Shown: positions 26,416 through 35,589, numbered from the stretch's first letter. The stretch: DNA of 64,000 nt from Parabacteroides bouchesdurhonensis (GCF_900186615.1 NZ_LT896588.1:3418311-3482310); one strand, 5' to 3'. Numbers and translations: made by a program. The notes: generated by a model from the letters alone, not told the origin.

Positions 26416-27084
26416 TCAATTACATTCAATTACCTGAACTTGCGAACTTCTGGGATTTCTGGTTAACAATAAAGGAAGCAATTCTTTTTCAAAAATCAAT
26501 TTACTGATAATACGATAATGCGGAGAATATGTTTCCTCAAATATACTGCTATGATGGCCTACATACTCCCCATTTGCCAGCCTCTTCTCTATCTCGGCCT
26601 TATCAGCCTCATAATCCGGCAAAAACAAATTCATCGAACGGATAATCGTTTCTATAGAATGCCATTCATCACGCCATTTCTCTATTGAGACAGGTTGAAT
26701 CCCGTTTACGCTTCTTACAAAAGCCTCTAGAAACACATCATACGGAATTATACCCTTTTTTAGCACAGACAGATTTACGCGATAGAAATTACCTTCCCAT
26801 CCCGTAGGTTCGGCAACCTCACCTGACATATTGGAATAAGAGTCCATTTCATGACGCAAATAACGGGCGGCAGAAGCCACATCATTAATAATATGTCCCG
26901 GACCGAATTTGTCCTGAAAGAAGTTCTTATACAAATCTTTCAATGTAGATTTAGGATACGTAACCATTTGCCGGGTCACAGCAGTTCTAACTGCCGTTTC
27001 AAAAGTCACGCCTTTTTCCGCAGATGAAGTCATCACAAATAAGGCAGACAATAACCCACAGAGAGTAAACTTATTGAACCACAT
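26416..27084 (-). CDS. Secreted protein of unknown function
   Basis: I do not recognise this 222-residue protein. It has an N-terminal signal peptide (LCGLLSALFVMTSSA) and no further membrane segment. The mature part is helical with conserved-looking stretches: TLKDLYKNFFQDKFGPGHII, EGNFYRVNLSVLKKG and GHHSSIFEETYSPHYRI. The several His residues of GPGH, GHH and SPHYR could form a metal site, but that is speculation. It lies 47 bases after dnaB on the same strand and may be transcribed with it. Confidence 0.65.
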   Translation of the reverse strand: MWFNKFTLCGLLSALFVMTSSAEKGVTFETAVRTAVTRQMVTYPKSTLKDLYKNFFQDKFGPGHIINDVASAARYLRHEMDSYSNMSGEVAEPTGWEGNFYRVNLSVLKKGIIPYDVFLEAFVRSVNGIQPVSIEKWRDEWHSIETIIRSMNLFLPDYEADKAEIEKRLANGEYVGHHSSIFEETYSPHYRIISKLIFEKELLPLLLTRNPRSSQVQVIECN

Positions 27085-27131
27085 AATATTTGTATATTAA
27101 ATTATTACTAAAAGCGACACACCACACATCT

Positions 27132-28649
27132 TTAGAAAGGCACTTCGTTGCTACTTCCCTGGCTTAGAAAATCTTGTCCTTCCGGTGTGATTGGCGGCAT
27201 AACTTCCAAAGAATTATTCATATTGGAAGAAAATTCCCGGATTCGAATATCTTCTTCAACATTCATAAACTTGGCAAATTCCGCTTTAAACCGAAGCCTG
27301 ACATCTCCTACAGCACCGTTACGATGCTTTGCAATAATAATCTCGGCCAGACCAATCAGCGAATTACCCCGTTCATCTTCCGTAATTTTGTAATATTCAG
27401 GACGGTGGATAAAACAAACCATATCCGCATCCTGTTCAATCGCCCCGGATTCACGCAAATCGGCAAGCTGCGGTCGTTTACCTTCCGCTCCCTGACGGGC
27501 TTCCACGCCACGATTCAACTGAGACAATGCAATGATAGGAATATTCAATTCCTTGGCCAGACCTTTTAATGAACGGGATATTGTACTTACTTCCTGTTCA
27601 CGGCTGCCGAAATTCATCCCGCTGGCATTCATCAACTGCAAATAGTCAATAATGATAATTTTAATTCCGTGCTCACGAACCAAACGGCGTGCTTTGGTAC
27701 GCAACTCAAAGACAGACAAACTAGGCGTATCATCTACATAAATAGGCGCGTCATACAGTTCTTTGATCTTAAAATCCAGTTGTTCCCATTCATAACTCTC
27801 CAAACGCCCGCTCTTAATCTTCTCTCCCGGAATCTCACAGACATTTACAATCAGACGATTCACCAACTGCACGTTACTCATTTCAAGAGAGAATAACGCC
27901 ACAGGAGTATTATAATTTACCGCCATATTCTTGGCCATTGAAAGCACGAAAGCCGTTTTACCCATAGCAGGACGGGCTGCAATAATTACCAAATCAGAAT
28001 TTTGCCATCCGGAAGTAATCTTATCCAGCGCCTCGAAACCGGTACGAAGCCCGCTTAATCCTTCTTTCTGGTTAGCGGCTTTCTGCAACAGTTCCATAGC
28101 ATCCTTAATAACCGGATTGATTTGGGTGACGTCTTTCTTTACATTACGCTGGGATATTTCAAACAGTTTACCTTCTGCCTCCTGCATCAAGTCTTCCACA
28201 TCAATAGTTTCGTCGAAAGCCTTGCCTTGAATCATGGCAGTAAAGGAGATCAACTCACGCGCCAAATATTTCTGCGCAATGATACGGGCATGATATTCGA
28301 TATGGGCACTGCTGGCCACTTTACTTGTCAGTTGAGAGATATAAAAAGGACCACCTACTTCCTCCAGTTCTCCTCTTGTCTTCAACTGCTCGGTTACAGT
28401 CAACATATCAATGGGACGCTGGCTAATAGCCAGATCCACGATAGCCGAATATATTTTCTCATGAGATTTCTCATAAAAACATTCCGGCTTTAATATTTCG
28501 CTGATTATCGAATAAGCATCCTTTTCAAGCATCAACGCACCCAGCACAGCCTCTTCCAACTCACGAGCCTGCGGCTGTAGCCGTCCCATGTCGGGCACTA
28601 TCACGGTTTTCTGCCTGCTTCTTCCTGTATTTTTGCTTCCTTCTGCCAT
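27132..28649 (-). CDS. dnaB: Replicative DNA helicase DnaB
   Basis: A 505-residue ring helicase when started at ATG 28649 (MAEGSKNTGRSRQ), which has AAGGAA just upstream; the ATG at 28691 would add 14 residues. The N-terminal DnaB domain contains LEEAVLGALMLEKDAY. The RecA-like domain has Walker A ARPAMGKTAF, then VALFSLEMSN, Walker B IIIIDYLQLM and ALSQLNRGVE. It unwinds DNA at the replication fork and recruits primase. No intein is present. Read divergently from the second corA. Confidence 0.96.
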   Translation of the reverse strand: MAEGSKNTGRSRQKTVIVPDMGRLQPQARELEEAVLGALMLEKDAYSIISEILKPECFYEKSHEKIYSAIVDLAISQRPIDMLTVTEQLKTRGELEEVGGPFYISQLTSKVASSAHIEYHARIIAQKYLARELISFTAMIQGKAFDETIDVEDLMQEAEGKLFEISQRNVKKDVTQINPVIKDAMELLQKAANQKEGLSGLRTGFEALDKITSGWQNSDLVIIAARPAMGKTAFVLSMAKNMAVNYNTPVALFSLEMSNVQLVNRLIVNVCEIPGEKIKSGRLESYEWEQLDFKIKELYDAPIYVDDTPSLSVFELRTKARRLVREHGIKIIIIDYLQLMNASGMNFGSREQEVSTISRSLKGLAKELNIPIIALSQLNRGVEARQGAEGKRPQLADLRESGAIEQDADMVCFIHRPEYYKITEDERGNSLIGLAEIIIAKHRNGAVGDVRLRFKAEFAKFMNVEEDIRIREFSSNMNNSLEVMPPITPEGQDFLSQGSSNEVPF

Positions 28650-28710
28650 TTCCTTTTTCTTAATTGGGAAATCAAAGGTAACACTTTTCAATAATTTTAC
28701 TACCTTTGCA

Positions 28711-28837
28711 GCCGTAAAAAGTAATTATTCAATTATGGACGACAGTATTCCGCGAGAAACAAAAACAAGTAAAAATTAAGTAGCGGAGGATTTACATCAT
28801 TATCCTCTGCTCGTAAACAACACGAAAGGAGGCAATA
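28711..28837 (+). promoter_or_regulatory. Promoter and structured leader of the second corA gene
   Basis: TACCTTTG at 28711-28718 is the -7 box. The leader then holds a 14-codon open frame (28735-28779) and a hairpin (AGCGGAGGAT, 10-base loop, ATCCTCTGCT; about 28782-28812, one G-U pair). A strong AAAGGAGG ribosome-binding site follows just before the ATG at 28838. Such a site is rare in this window. A coding mini-frame followed by a stem in front of a magnesium channel suggests leader control, but this is inference. Confidence 0.5.
28735..28779 (+). CDS. Possible leader peptide MDDSIPRETKTSKN
   Basis: A 14-codon frame lies between the corA promoter and the leader hairpin; its stop TAA is directly before the stem. 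It is rich in charged and hydroxyl residues with one proline. Too short to judge by sequence alone; it may not be translated. Confidence 0.3.
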   Translation: MDDSIPRETKTSKN

Positions 28838-29764
28838 ATGAGAAGATTTCTTTATTGCGAAGCCGGTTTTGTAGAAAAAGACCATTGGCTTCCTAATTGC
28901 TGGATAAACGTTGAATGTCCCACAAACGATGACATCCAGTACCTTATTAACGAGTTCCATGTTCCCGAATCTTTTTTAAGCGACATTGCCGATACCGACG
29001 AACGCGCCCGTATTGAATACGAAGGCAACTGGCTACTCACTATCCTGCGTATTCCGGTGCAAAGTCAAGAACAGGGCATTCCTTTTACCACCATTCCCAT
29101 CGGTATTATCACGAATAATGAAGTGATTGTAACTATTTGCTATTTTAAAACCGAACTGATTCCGGACTTCATCCAATATACACGACGTAAGGAAGTGGTT
29201 GTACGCCATAAGTACGATTTAATATTACGTCTTATCCATTCGTCAGCCGTTTGGTATCTGAAATATCTGAAACAGATAAACAACGCCGTTAACCAAGCAG
29301 AAAAGGCTTTGGAGAAAAGTATCCGTAACGAAGATTTGCTGACGTTAATGAAGTTGGAGAAAAGCATGGTATTCTTCAATACCTCCATTCGTGGCAACGA
29401 GGTAATGCTTTCCAAGCTGCAAAGTATTTTTCAGGAACCAATGTATATGGATAAAGAACTGTTGGAAGATGTGGAAACCGAGCTAAAACAGGCTCACCTT
29501 ACTGTAAACATCTACAGCGACATATTAACAGGAACAATGGATGCGTTCGCCTCTATTATATCCAACAATGTAAACACGATCATGAAACGTATGACCTCTT
29601 TGTCCATCGTGTTAATGGTTCCAACCCTGATAGCAAGCTTCTATGGGATGAATGTTCCGATCCATATGGAAGACACTCAATACGGATTTGCCATAATTGT
29701 TATCTGTTCCATCATACTATCGGCTACGGCGTTTGTTATCTTCAGGAAGATTAAATGGTTCTAG
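28838..29764 (+). CDS. CorA family divalent cation transporter (second of two)
   Basis: A 308-residue inner-membrane channel. Long cytoplasmic helices (NQAEKALEKSIRNEDLLTLM) precede two C-terminal membrane segments. The selectivity loop is YGMNVPIHMED (GMN at about residue 269) and the C-terminus is basic (FRKIKWF). It is shorter than, and clearly diverged from, the CorA at 21693-22769. The two may differ in affinity or metal. It has its own promoter, a leader with a hairpin and a strong ribosome-binding site. Confidence 0.92.
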   Translation: MRRFLYCEAGFVEKDHWLPNCWINVECPTNDDIQYLINEFHVPESFLSDIADTDERARIEYEGNWLLTILRIPVQSQEQGIPFTTIPIGIITNNEVIVTICYFKTELIPDFIQYTRRKEVVVRHKYDLILRLIHSSAVWYLKYLKQINNAVNQAEKALEKSIRNEDLLTLMKLEKSMVFFNTSIRGNEVMLSKLQSIFQEPMYMDKELLEDVETELKQAHLTVNIYSDILTGTMDAFASIISNNVNTIMKRMTSLSIVLMVPTLIASFYGMNVPIHMEDTQYGFAIIVICSIILSATAFVIFRKIKWF

Positions 29765-29790
29765 GAAGTAATGACGGAATCCCGACATTC

Positions 29791-29884
29791 TAATCGGATC
29801 ACACCTGTGATCTATATAAATCACAAGGGTGATCTGATCGGATCACAGATGTGATCTATATGAATCACGGCCGTGATCCGATTA
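29791..29884. repeat. Nested palindrome array built from GATCAC/GTGATC units
   Basis: Six or more GATCAC or GTGATC-type half-sites occur in 94 bases. An outer 12-bp inverted repeat (TAATCGGATCAC at 29791-29802 and its complement at 29873-29884) encloses inner palindromes such as GATCACAGATGTGATC and ATCACGGCCGTGAT. It lies between convergent genes (corA and GH92), so it can act as a bidirectional terminator, but its structure is more elaborate than a simple stem-loop. Confidence 0.7.
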
Positions 29885-29925
29885 GTTTATCAGGTTCCTG
29901 ACTATAAAATATCCTGTACTGATGC

Positions 29926-32169
29926 TTACTTATGCGTATCTTCAAGCACAAAACGAAGCGTACCAGCATTCACAAGTTCCTCTTGCGAAATTGTATACCC
30001 TTTCAATCTCTTATCACCTGCAAATACGTCCTTTATATAAATATCCTCCGGTTTATTGTGCATAGACTCAATAATCAGTTCACCTTTCGGGTAGAATTTC
30101 TTATCCAGTTGAATAGTGATCTTGTTAAAGGTCGGCGAAGTAAGTACGTAGTTCACATCACCGGGACAAGCCGGATAGAATCCCATCATCGAGAAGATAG
30201 CCCAGGCAGACATCGTTCCGGTATCTTCGTTGCCGGGAACACCGTTGGGAGCATTATGGTAGCAATCTTTCAATAGCTGACGGACTATTTTCTGCGTACG
30301 CCAAGCCTCGCCTTTAAAGTAACTGAACAGATATGGATAAGCTATATCAGGTTCATTGGCGGCATCATAATACCCCTTATCGAACACCATCTGGAGCTTA
30401 TCTACAAACTTCTTGTCGCCACCCATCAGCTTTGCAAGTCCTTTTATATCATGCGGAACATAGAAGGTATAGTTCCAGGCATTTCCTTCATGGAAACCGG
30501 GACTGGGTTCAAAATTCTCGCCTTGTTTCGGATCGAAAGGAGAATAGAAAGTACCATCAGGCAGAATGGGGCGAAGCGTTCCGAATTCTTTACTATAGTA
30601 ATGCTTATAACCCAAGGAACGGTCACGGAACAACTTAGCGTCTTCTTTCTTACCCAGAGCTTCGGCAAAGTTAGCCAGATTCCAGTCGGCTATATAATAT
30701 TCCAAAGCATGAGAAACCGAATTGTCATACTGTTCACGCAAAGGGACGTATCCCTTACTGAAATAGTCGTTAGCGTCCGGACGAAGCAGGTTGAATTCAC
30801 CCGGAGTAGTAGCACCTTTGCGCATGGCCTCGTAAGCAGTTTCCACATCAAAATCGCGTAAACCGCGCATCCAGGCATCAACAATATAAGGGATAGACGG
30901 ATCACCTTCCATCGTAAGCGTTTCACGTCCGTAAAGTTCCCATTTAGGCAACCAGCCGCTTTCCTTATACATATCAATCATGGAACGGATAATGTCTAAC
31001 TGACGTTCAGGGTAAAGCAATGTCATCAAAGTACTTACGTTACGATATGTATCCCATAAGGAGAAAACGGTATAACGATTGCCTGTAGTATGTCCAACCT
31101 TAAGGCTTTCCATCATCGGATATTCTCCGTTTACATCCTGAATAATATTCGGATGAATCAGCAAATGATACATGCCGGTGTAGAAAATAGCTTTCTCGTC
31201 ATTCGTACCGCCTTCCACCTTTACTCGTGAAAGATCGTTGTTCCACATCGTATTGGCTGCCGTACGAACTTTATCAAAGTTGAAATCCGGTTGCTCGGTA
31301 TTCATGTTTAGGCGCGCATTCTCGATGCTAACGAAAGACACGCCTACCTTTACCTCGATCGATTCGTTCTCGTCTGTATCATAGGTAAACCAAACGCCAA
31401 CATCATCTCCACTCATCTCACGAGTGTATTTGGTATATAGCTTATATTTACCGGAATAAATATCCCATTCGGCTTCTACGCCTTTCATATCGCGTTGCTT
31501 CTTCCAATAGCCCATCTGCTTCGGTGCTTTGCTCACCTTCATCACAAAATAAATTGGGAAAACAGCCTGCGGATTGTAACAGAACGTACCTAAAAGCTTG
31601 CTTCCTTCTATTTCCGTATCGTTGACGATACGAACGGTTGCCCCCGATTCATTTGTCAAGCCTTCTCCTAGATTCATCAGGATGTTCCCCTGCCCTTTCG
31701 GGAAAGTAAAACGGCTCAGCCCTGTACGCATACTGGCTGTCGCTTCTGTCTTGATGCCATATTTAGTAAGCACGTTACTATAATAACCAGGATGAGCCAC
31801 TTCGTCTTTATAATGGCTGCCGTATTCCTTATAGTTTACATTCAGTTCCCCGCTTGTAGGCATCAACAACAGACTGCCCAAATCGGGGCAACCCACGCCA
31901 CTCAGATTTACATGAGAATAGCCGGTAAAGAAATTATTGTCCGACGAATAAGGAGTAGACCACCACTGACTGTCCTTGTCGAAACGGTTTGTTTCCGATC
32001 CCATCACATTAAAAGGAACAACACTCATCATTCCCTGCGGACATACGGCTCCGGGATTGGTAGTGCCGTAATTGCTTGTCCCAATAAAAGGATTTACATA
32101 ATCTACCGGTTGCTGTGCCGATGCCATCAGGCCGCCACACAAGAGGAAGGTCATTAATTGTGTCTTCAT
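29926..32169 (-). CDS. GH92 family alpha-mannosidase
   Basis: A 747-residue exported glycoside hydrolase with a signal peptide ending near LMASA. The N-terminal sandwich domain starts with the family's VNPFIGTSNYGTTNPGA. The catalytic (alpha/alpha)6 domain has FHEGNAWNYTFYVPHD and GNEDTGTMSAWAIFSMMGFY, carrying the acidic residues of this calcium-dependent inverting family. GH92 enzymes trim alpha-linked mannose from N-glycans or yeast mannan. It lies 33 bases downstream of a GH20 hexosaminidase on the same strand, so the pair looks like a small host-glycan-degrading operon. No SusC/SusD genes accompany it. Confidence 0.93.
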   Translation of the reverse strand: MKTQLMTFLLCGGLMASAQQPVDYVNPFIGTSNYGTTNPGAVCPQGMMSVVPFNVMGSETNRFDKDSQWWSTPYSSDNNFFTGYSHVNLSGVGCPDLGSLLLMPTSGELNVNYKEYGSHYKDEVAHPGYYSNVLTKYGIKTEATASMRTGLSRFTFPKGQGNILMNLGEGLTNESGATVRIVNDTEIEGSKLLGTFCYNPQAVFPIYFVMKVSKAPKQMGYWKKQRDMKGVEAEWDIYSGKYKLYTKYTREMSGDDVGVWFTYDTDENESIEVKVGVSFVSIENARLNMNTEQPDFNFDKVRTAANTMWNNDLSRVKVEGGTNDEKAIFYTGMYHLLIHPNIIQDVNGEYPMMESLKVGHTTGNRYTVFSLWDTYRNVSTLMTLLYPERQLDIIRSMIDMYKESGWLPKWELYGRETLTMEGDPSIPYIVDAWMRGLRDFDVETAYEAMRKGATTPGEFNLLRPDANDYFSKGYVPLREQYDNSVSHALEYYIADWNLANFAEALGKKEDAKLFRDRSLGYKHYYSKEFGTLRPILPDGTFYSPFDPKQGENFEPSPGFHEGNAWNYTFYVPHDIKGLAKLMGGDKKFVDKLQMVFDKGYYDAANEPDIAYPYLFSYFKGEAWRTQKIVRQLLKDCYHNAPNGVPGNEDTGTMSAWAIFSMMGFYPACPGDVNYVLTSPTFNKITIQLDKKFYPKGELIIESMHNKPEDIYIKDVFAGDKRLKGYTISQEELVNAGTLRFVLEDTHK

Positions 32170-32202
32170 TAATCTATTATTTTAGTGTTATTTATCATGA
32201 AT

Positions 32203-34383
32203 TTACCATATAACTATCTCGTCTGTAAAGATAAAAGCATTATTTACTTCCGTTGCTTTCAGGCGAACATAGCGTGCATTCCAATCGCCAAAGAATATAT
32301 ATTCCTGAAAAGAAAGGTCTTTGTCTTTATTGGATATTGTTGTAGGAACAACTCCTTGAGGGATAAAGTTTTCACCGTCTTCGGAAGTTAGCAGCTCCAC
32401 TTTGCCCGGCTGAAATACACCCGGACCTATCAGTTGCATGAAACGGATAGAAACTTTATGTATACCGGTTACTTCTTCCATATCTACCACGCAATCCAAA
32501 TCATTCAGATAGCCTTGCCAACGCCCGTCAAGATAAGTAAGTCCGCCCCGGTAACCATCCAGCAAAGCATTCATTCCTCCGGCCATATATCCGCTATATA
32601 ACTTACTATTATAATGTATAGGCTTGTTAATACCGCGGTGATAATCTACTTTCTTTTCTGTAGGTGTTCCTTGCAATTTACCATCACGGAAGATGGCTGC
32701 TTTGATATAAGCGGAATCTTTAACGGCGGCTATAGTTCCTTTATATAGTGTGGAAGAAAGCGTAGGCGTAGTTCCATCTGTGGTGTAACGAATCTCTGCC
32801 GGATATTTCTCGGCATCCAGCACAACTTCTATCTGCTTCTTTACAGTGTCTACTTTCATGACCGTTTCTATCTCGTCAGACAAGGTAAAGGTGTTTATGC
32901 CCATCTTCTGCAATACCGGGATGTTGGCATTCATACGCGGCTTAAAGTCTTGCCAACTGCGCTGTTCTTGCGGTGTCCAGGCAATCTCGGCCAAAGCAAG
33001 AGCACGGGGAAACATCATATATTCAAGATGGTCGGCCGTCTGGATATATTCCGTCCACGTATTAGCCTGCACACCGATAATATGTTTACTCTCCTCCGCC
33101 GTCAAAGAATCGACCGGAACAGGATTATAGCTATACACATGCTTAACCGGAGTATAACCACCTATTGCATACGGTTGTGTCTTCGGATCAGCTTGGTAGA
33201 AATCAAAATACATATAGCCGCCGGGAGTCATTATTACATCATGTCCCATACGGGCCGACTTGATGCCTCCATTTTCTCCACGCCACGACATAACGGTTGC
33301 TTCGGGAGCTAACCCGCCTTCTAATATTTCATCCCAACCTATTAATTTACGGCCTTTGGAGATAAGAAAGTCTTCTGCTTTATGAATCATATAGCTTTGC
33401 AGTTCGTCTACATCTTTCATACCTTCTTTCTTCATCAAAGCCTGGCATTTGGGACATGTCTTCCAAGATCCTTTGCCGGCTTCGTCTCCTCCTACATGTA
33501 TATATTCAGATGGGAATAAATCTATAACCTCAGACAAAACGTCTTCCATAAAAGTAAATGTCTTTGGATTACCTATACAGAAATCGCCATTCATATAAGG
33601 TTTACCGGAACAGGAAAGTTCCGGATAAGCAAACAATACTTCATCCGAATGGCCTGGAAATTCGATTTCGGGGATGATGTTGATATGACGTTCGGCCGCA
33701 TAAGCTACTATTTCGCGGATATCGTCTTTGGTATAATATCCACCATAAGCACCGGGAGTTCCTTCCGGTAGATACTTACGGTCTTTACCATCCCACCATT
33801 TCTGCCAGTCGGATTCAGTACGGTAAGCGGTTTCAGAAGTGAGTTTCGGATATTTATCCATTTGAATACGCCATCCACCGGCATCGGTCAGATGCATATG
33901 TAAATTGTTCAGTTTATAGTAGGACATTATGTCCAGCAGTTTCAAAATTTCTTCTTTTGGAAAGAAATGGCGGGAAACATCAAGATGCAAACCACGGTAA
34001 GGAAAACGGGGAGCATCATGGATGTCTACATACGGAATGCCTTTATCTGTTAATAATTGCCGAAGGGTTTGCCTGGCATAGAACAGACCTGTGTCTGTTC
34101 CGGCTTTTACTGCTATTCCCTGATCGTTAACTATAAGTTCGTATCCTTCGGGATTAGATTTATCAAATGAATCGTCTATAATATAATGTATAAATTGCGA
34201 TGATTCATCTGAAAAGATCTGATTGCTGTCTACTTTAAAGTAGCCGACGTTTATTTTCATATTTGCCGGTTTTGGTATTAAGTCTATCTGTGATACTTCT
34301 TTTGGCGAGCAAGCAACCAGAAACAGAGAATATGCAACAACAATTCCCGTGAGTTTTTTATAAGAACATTTTGGCAACAGCAT
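32203..34383 (-). CDS. GH20 family beta-N-acetylhexosaminidase, lipoprotein
   Basis: A 726-residue enzyme. A lipobox (SLFLVACSPKEV) suggests a lipid-anchored protein. A GH20b domain precedes the TIM barrel (FPYRGLHLDVSRHFF, IIPEIEFPGHSDE). The catalytic Asp-Glu pair is in HVGGDEAGKGSW and an active-site Trp in VMSWRGENG. The C-terminal part holds a chitobiase-like domain (AEIRYTTDGTTPT) and a discoidin-like module (YLDGRWQGYLNDLDCVVDM). It releases terminal GlcNAc/GalNAc from glycans. It is the first gene of the GH20-GH92 pair; dispersed repeat copy B lies upstream. Confidence 0.95.
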   Translation of the reverse strand: MLLPKCSYKKLTGIVVAYSLFLVACSPKEVSQIDLIPKPANMKINVGYFKVDSNQIFSDESSQFIHYIIDDSFDKSNPEGYELIVNDQGIAVKAGTDTGLFYARQTLRQLLTDKGIPYVDIHDAPRFPYRGLHLDVSRHFFPKEEILKLLDIMSYYKLNNLHMHLTDAGGWRIQMDKYPKLTSETAYRTESDWQKWWDGKDRKYLPEGTPGAYGGYYTKDDIREIVAYAAERHINIIPEIEFPGHSDEVLFAYPELSCSGKPYMNGDFCIGNPKTFTFMEDVLSEVIDLFPSEYIHVGGDEAGKGSWKTCPKCQALMKKEGMKDVDELQSYMIHKAEDFLISKGRKLIGWDEILEGGLAPEATVMSWRGENGGIKSARMGHDVIMTPGGYMYFDFYQADPKTQPYAIGGYTPVKHVYSYNPVPVDSLTAEESKHIIGVQANTWTEYIQTADHLEYMMFPRALALAEIAWTPQEQRSWQDFKPRMNANIPVLQKMGINTFTLSDEIETVMKVDTVKKQIEVVLDAEKYPAEIRYTTDGTTPTLSSTLYKGTIAAVKDSAYIKAAIFRDGKLQGTPTEKKVDYHRGINKPIHYNSKLYSGYMAGGMNALLDGYRGGLTYLDGRWQGYLNDLDCVVDMEEVTGIHKVSIRFMQLIGPGVFQPGKVELLTSEDGENFIPQGVVPTTISNKDKDLSFQEYIFFGDWNARYVRLKATEVNNAFIFTDEIVIW

Positions 34384-34438
34384 AAATTATTATTTTAGTG
34401 TGTTAATTCTTGGCATGTAAATATACAACGGAAAAAGG

Positions 34439-34515
34439 AATCCTTCCGAATGTATTTTCATTTTCTTTTAAAAGGAATTAGATTTTCTTCCGAAAGGAAT
34501 GTTTTTACGGTATAA
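34439..34515 (-). repeat. Short dispersed element, copy B, upstream of the GH20 gene
   Basis: About 77 bases beginning AATCCTTCCGAATG and containing TTTCTTCCGAAAGG and then TTTTTACGG. It is homologous to copy A at 15424-15501, with the same length, spacing and orientation relative to the downstream minus-strand gene. A TATATTTA box follows at 34426-34419 on the minus strand. Confidence 0.5.
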
Positions 34516-34520
34516 ATAAA

Positions 34521-34754
34521 AAATGGAAAACCTCTCACGAGATTTTCCATTTCATATCTGAAAAGAAAGCCGCACCGTAGATGTGAACAAACTCCGTATG
34601 ACAGGATTTGAGTGCTTTGCCACCTTTGTAATCCGCTGTGCTAAGCATACCCCGAAGGGCGCGGCCCGCCATCAGCAACAAGAGCTATGTCTCGGAATTA
34701 AAATTATCTGATGAGTTTCCCAATCGAACAAGTGCGGCTTAACTCATCTTTCTT
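34521..34754 (-). ncRNA. Structured RNA with own promoter and terminator, candidate 6S RNA
   Basis: No reading frame fits this stretch. A perfect promoter precedes it, and an intrinsic terminator ends it (14-bp stem with one G-U pair, 34521-34552, then U-rich). Inside, AAGCCGCAC near the 5' end pairs with GTGCGGCTT near the 3' end as a 9-bp closing stem. GAAACTC pairs with GAGTTTG further in, and the apex has GCCC-UUCG-GGGU. A long rod of about 175 bases closed by its own ends fits 6S RNA, the RNA polymerase-binding regulator. No RNase P, tmRNA or SRP RNA signature was seen. The identity is by shape and elimination only. Confidence 0.6.
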
Positions 34755-34758
34755 TTTA

Positions 34759-34790
34759 CAAAGATATTTAATAGGATTGATATTTCCAAA
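34759..34790 (-). promoter_or_regulatory. Promoter of the structured RNA
   Basis: Minus strand TTTG (34790-34787), exactly 20 bases, then TATCTTTG (34766-34759). This is among the best matches to the Bacteroidetes consensus in the window. Confidence 0.8.
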
Positions 34791-34830
34791 TGTTTTAAGC
34801 ATAAAAAAAGAATGTTTACCCCATAAAAAC

Positions 34831-34863
34831 AAAAAAGGACTTTCCTTTCAGAAAGCCCTTTTT
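34831..34863 (-). terminator. Terminator after rplT
   Basis: On the minus strand AAGGGCTTTC and GAAAGTCCTT form a stem (one G-U pair) followed by six T. Ends the thrS-infC-rpmI-rplT operon. Confidence 0.8.
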
Positions 34864-34883
34864 CATTCACGTATAACATTAAA

Positions 34884-35228
34884 TTACTTTACTTTTGCTA
34901 CGATAGCTTTGAAAGCTTCCGGATGATTTACAGCTAAGTCGGCCAATACCTTACGGTTCATTTCAATACCGGCAGCATGTAAAGCCCCCATCAAACGAGA
35001 ATATGACAAACCTTCCAAACGTGCAGCAGCATTAATACGTTGAATCCACAATGCGCGGAAATTACGTTTCTTGTTACGACGGTCGCGGAATGCATAAGTC
35101 AAACCTTTTTCCCAGGTATTTTTAGCTACAGTCCAAACGTTCTTACGTGCACCATAATAACCACGGGTAAGTTTTAAAATCCGTTTTCTTTTTGCTCTTG
35201 AAGCAACATGATTTACTGATCTAGGCAT
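34884..35228 (-). CDS. rplT: 50S ribosomal protein L20
   Basis: A 114-residue basic protein that binds 23S rRNA and is needed early in 50S assembly. It begins [20 protein letters not shown] and contains the typical [15 protein letters not shown] and [15 protein letters not shown]. In several bacteria L20 represses its own mRNA. The 112-base gap upstream (35229-35340) contains a small hairpin (ATCCA-GAGAT-TGGAT on the minus strand, about 35256-35270) that might serve this purpose, but I cannot show it. Confidence 0.98.
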   Translation of the reverse strand: MPRSVNHVASRAKRKRILKLTRGYYGARKNVWTVAKNTWEKGLTYAFRDRRNKKRNFRALWIQRINAAARLEGLSYSRLMGALHAAGIEMNRKVLADLAVNHPEAFKAIVAKVK

Positions 35229-35340
35229 AATTCTAATCTGTTTTGAATGTTAGCGTCATCCAATCTCTGGATAATCTTAATTAGCTAAATACATTCGGTT
35301 AATAAAAATCGTTGTTAAAACTCGCTTAATATAAAAAAGA

Positions 35341-35538
35341 TTACTTCAAGCCAAGCAACTGCTTAACATTGCTTACATCTACGCTAGCGATCAAGCCAGT
35401 GTGAGTAAGATTTCTTTTTTGCTTTTTAGTCTTCTTTGTCAGAATGTGACTTTTAAAAGCGTGTTTTCTTTTGATTTTTCCTGTTCCGGTAAGGGCGAAC
35501 CTCTTTTTGGCACCGGAATTAGTCTTCATCTTAGGCAT
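35341..35538 (-). CDS. rpmI: 50S ribosomal protein L35
   Basis: A 65-residue basic protein of the large ribosomal subunit. It starts [20 protein letters not shown] and continues with [20 protein letters not shown], a typical L35. It lies between infC (51 bases upstream) and rplT (112 bases downstream), the conserved order of the IF3-L35-L20 operon. Confidence 0.98.
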   Translation of the reverse strand: MPKMKTNSGAKKRFALTGTGKIKRKHAFKSHILTKKTKKQKRNLTHTGLIASVDVSNVKQLLGLK

Positions 35539-35589
35539 TTTCCAATTTTGTTTTTAATTATTAAACTTAACTGCCACAAGGCAGATTTT

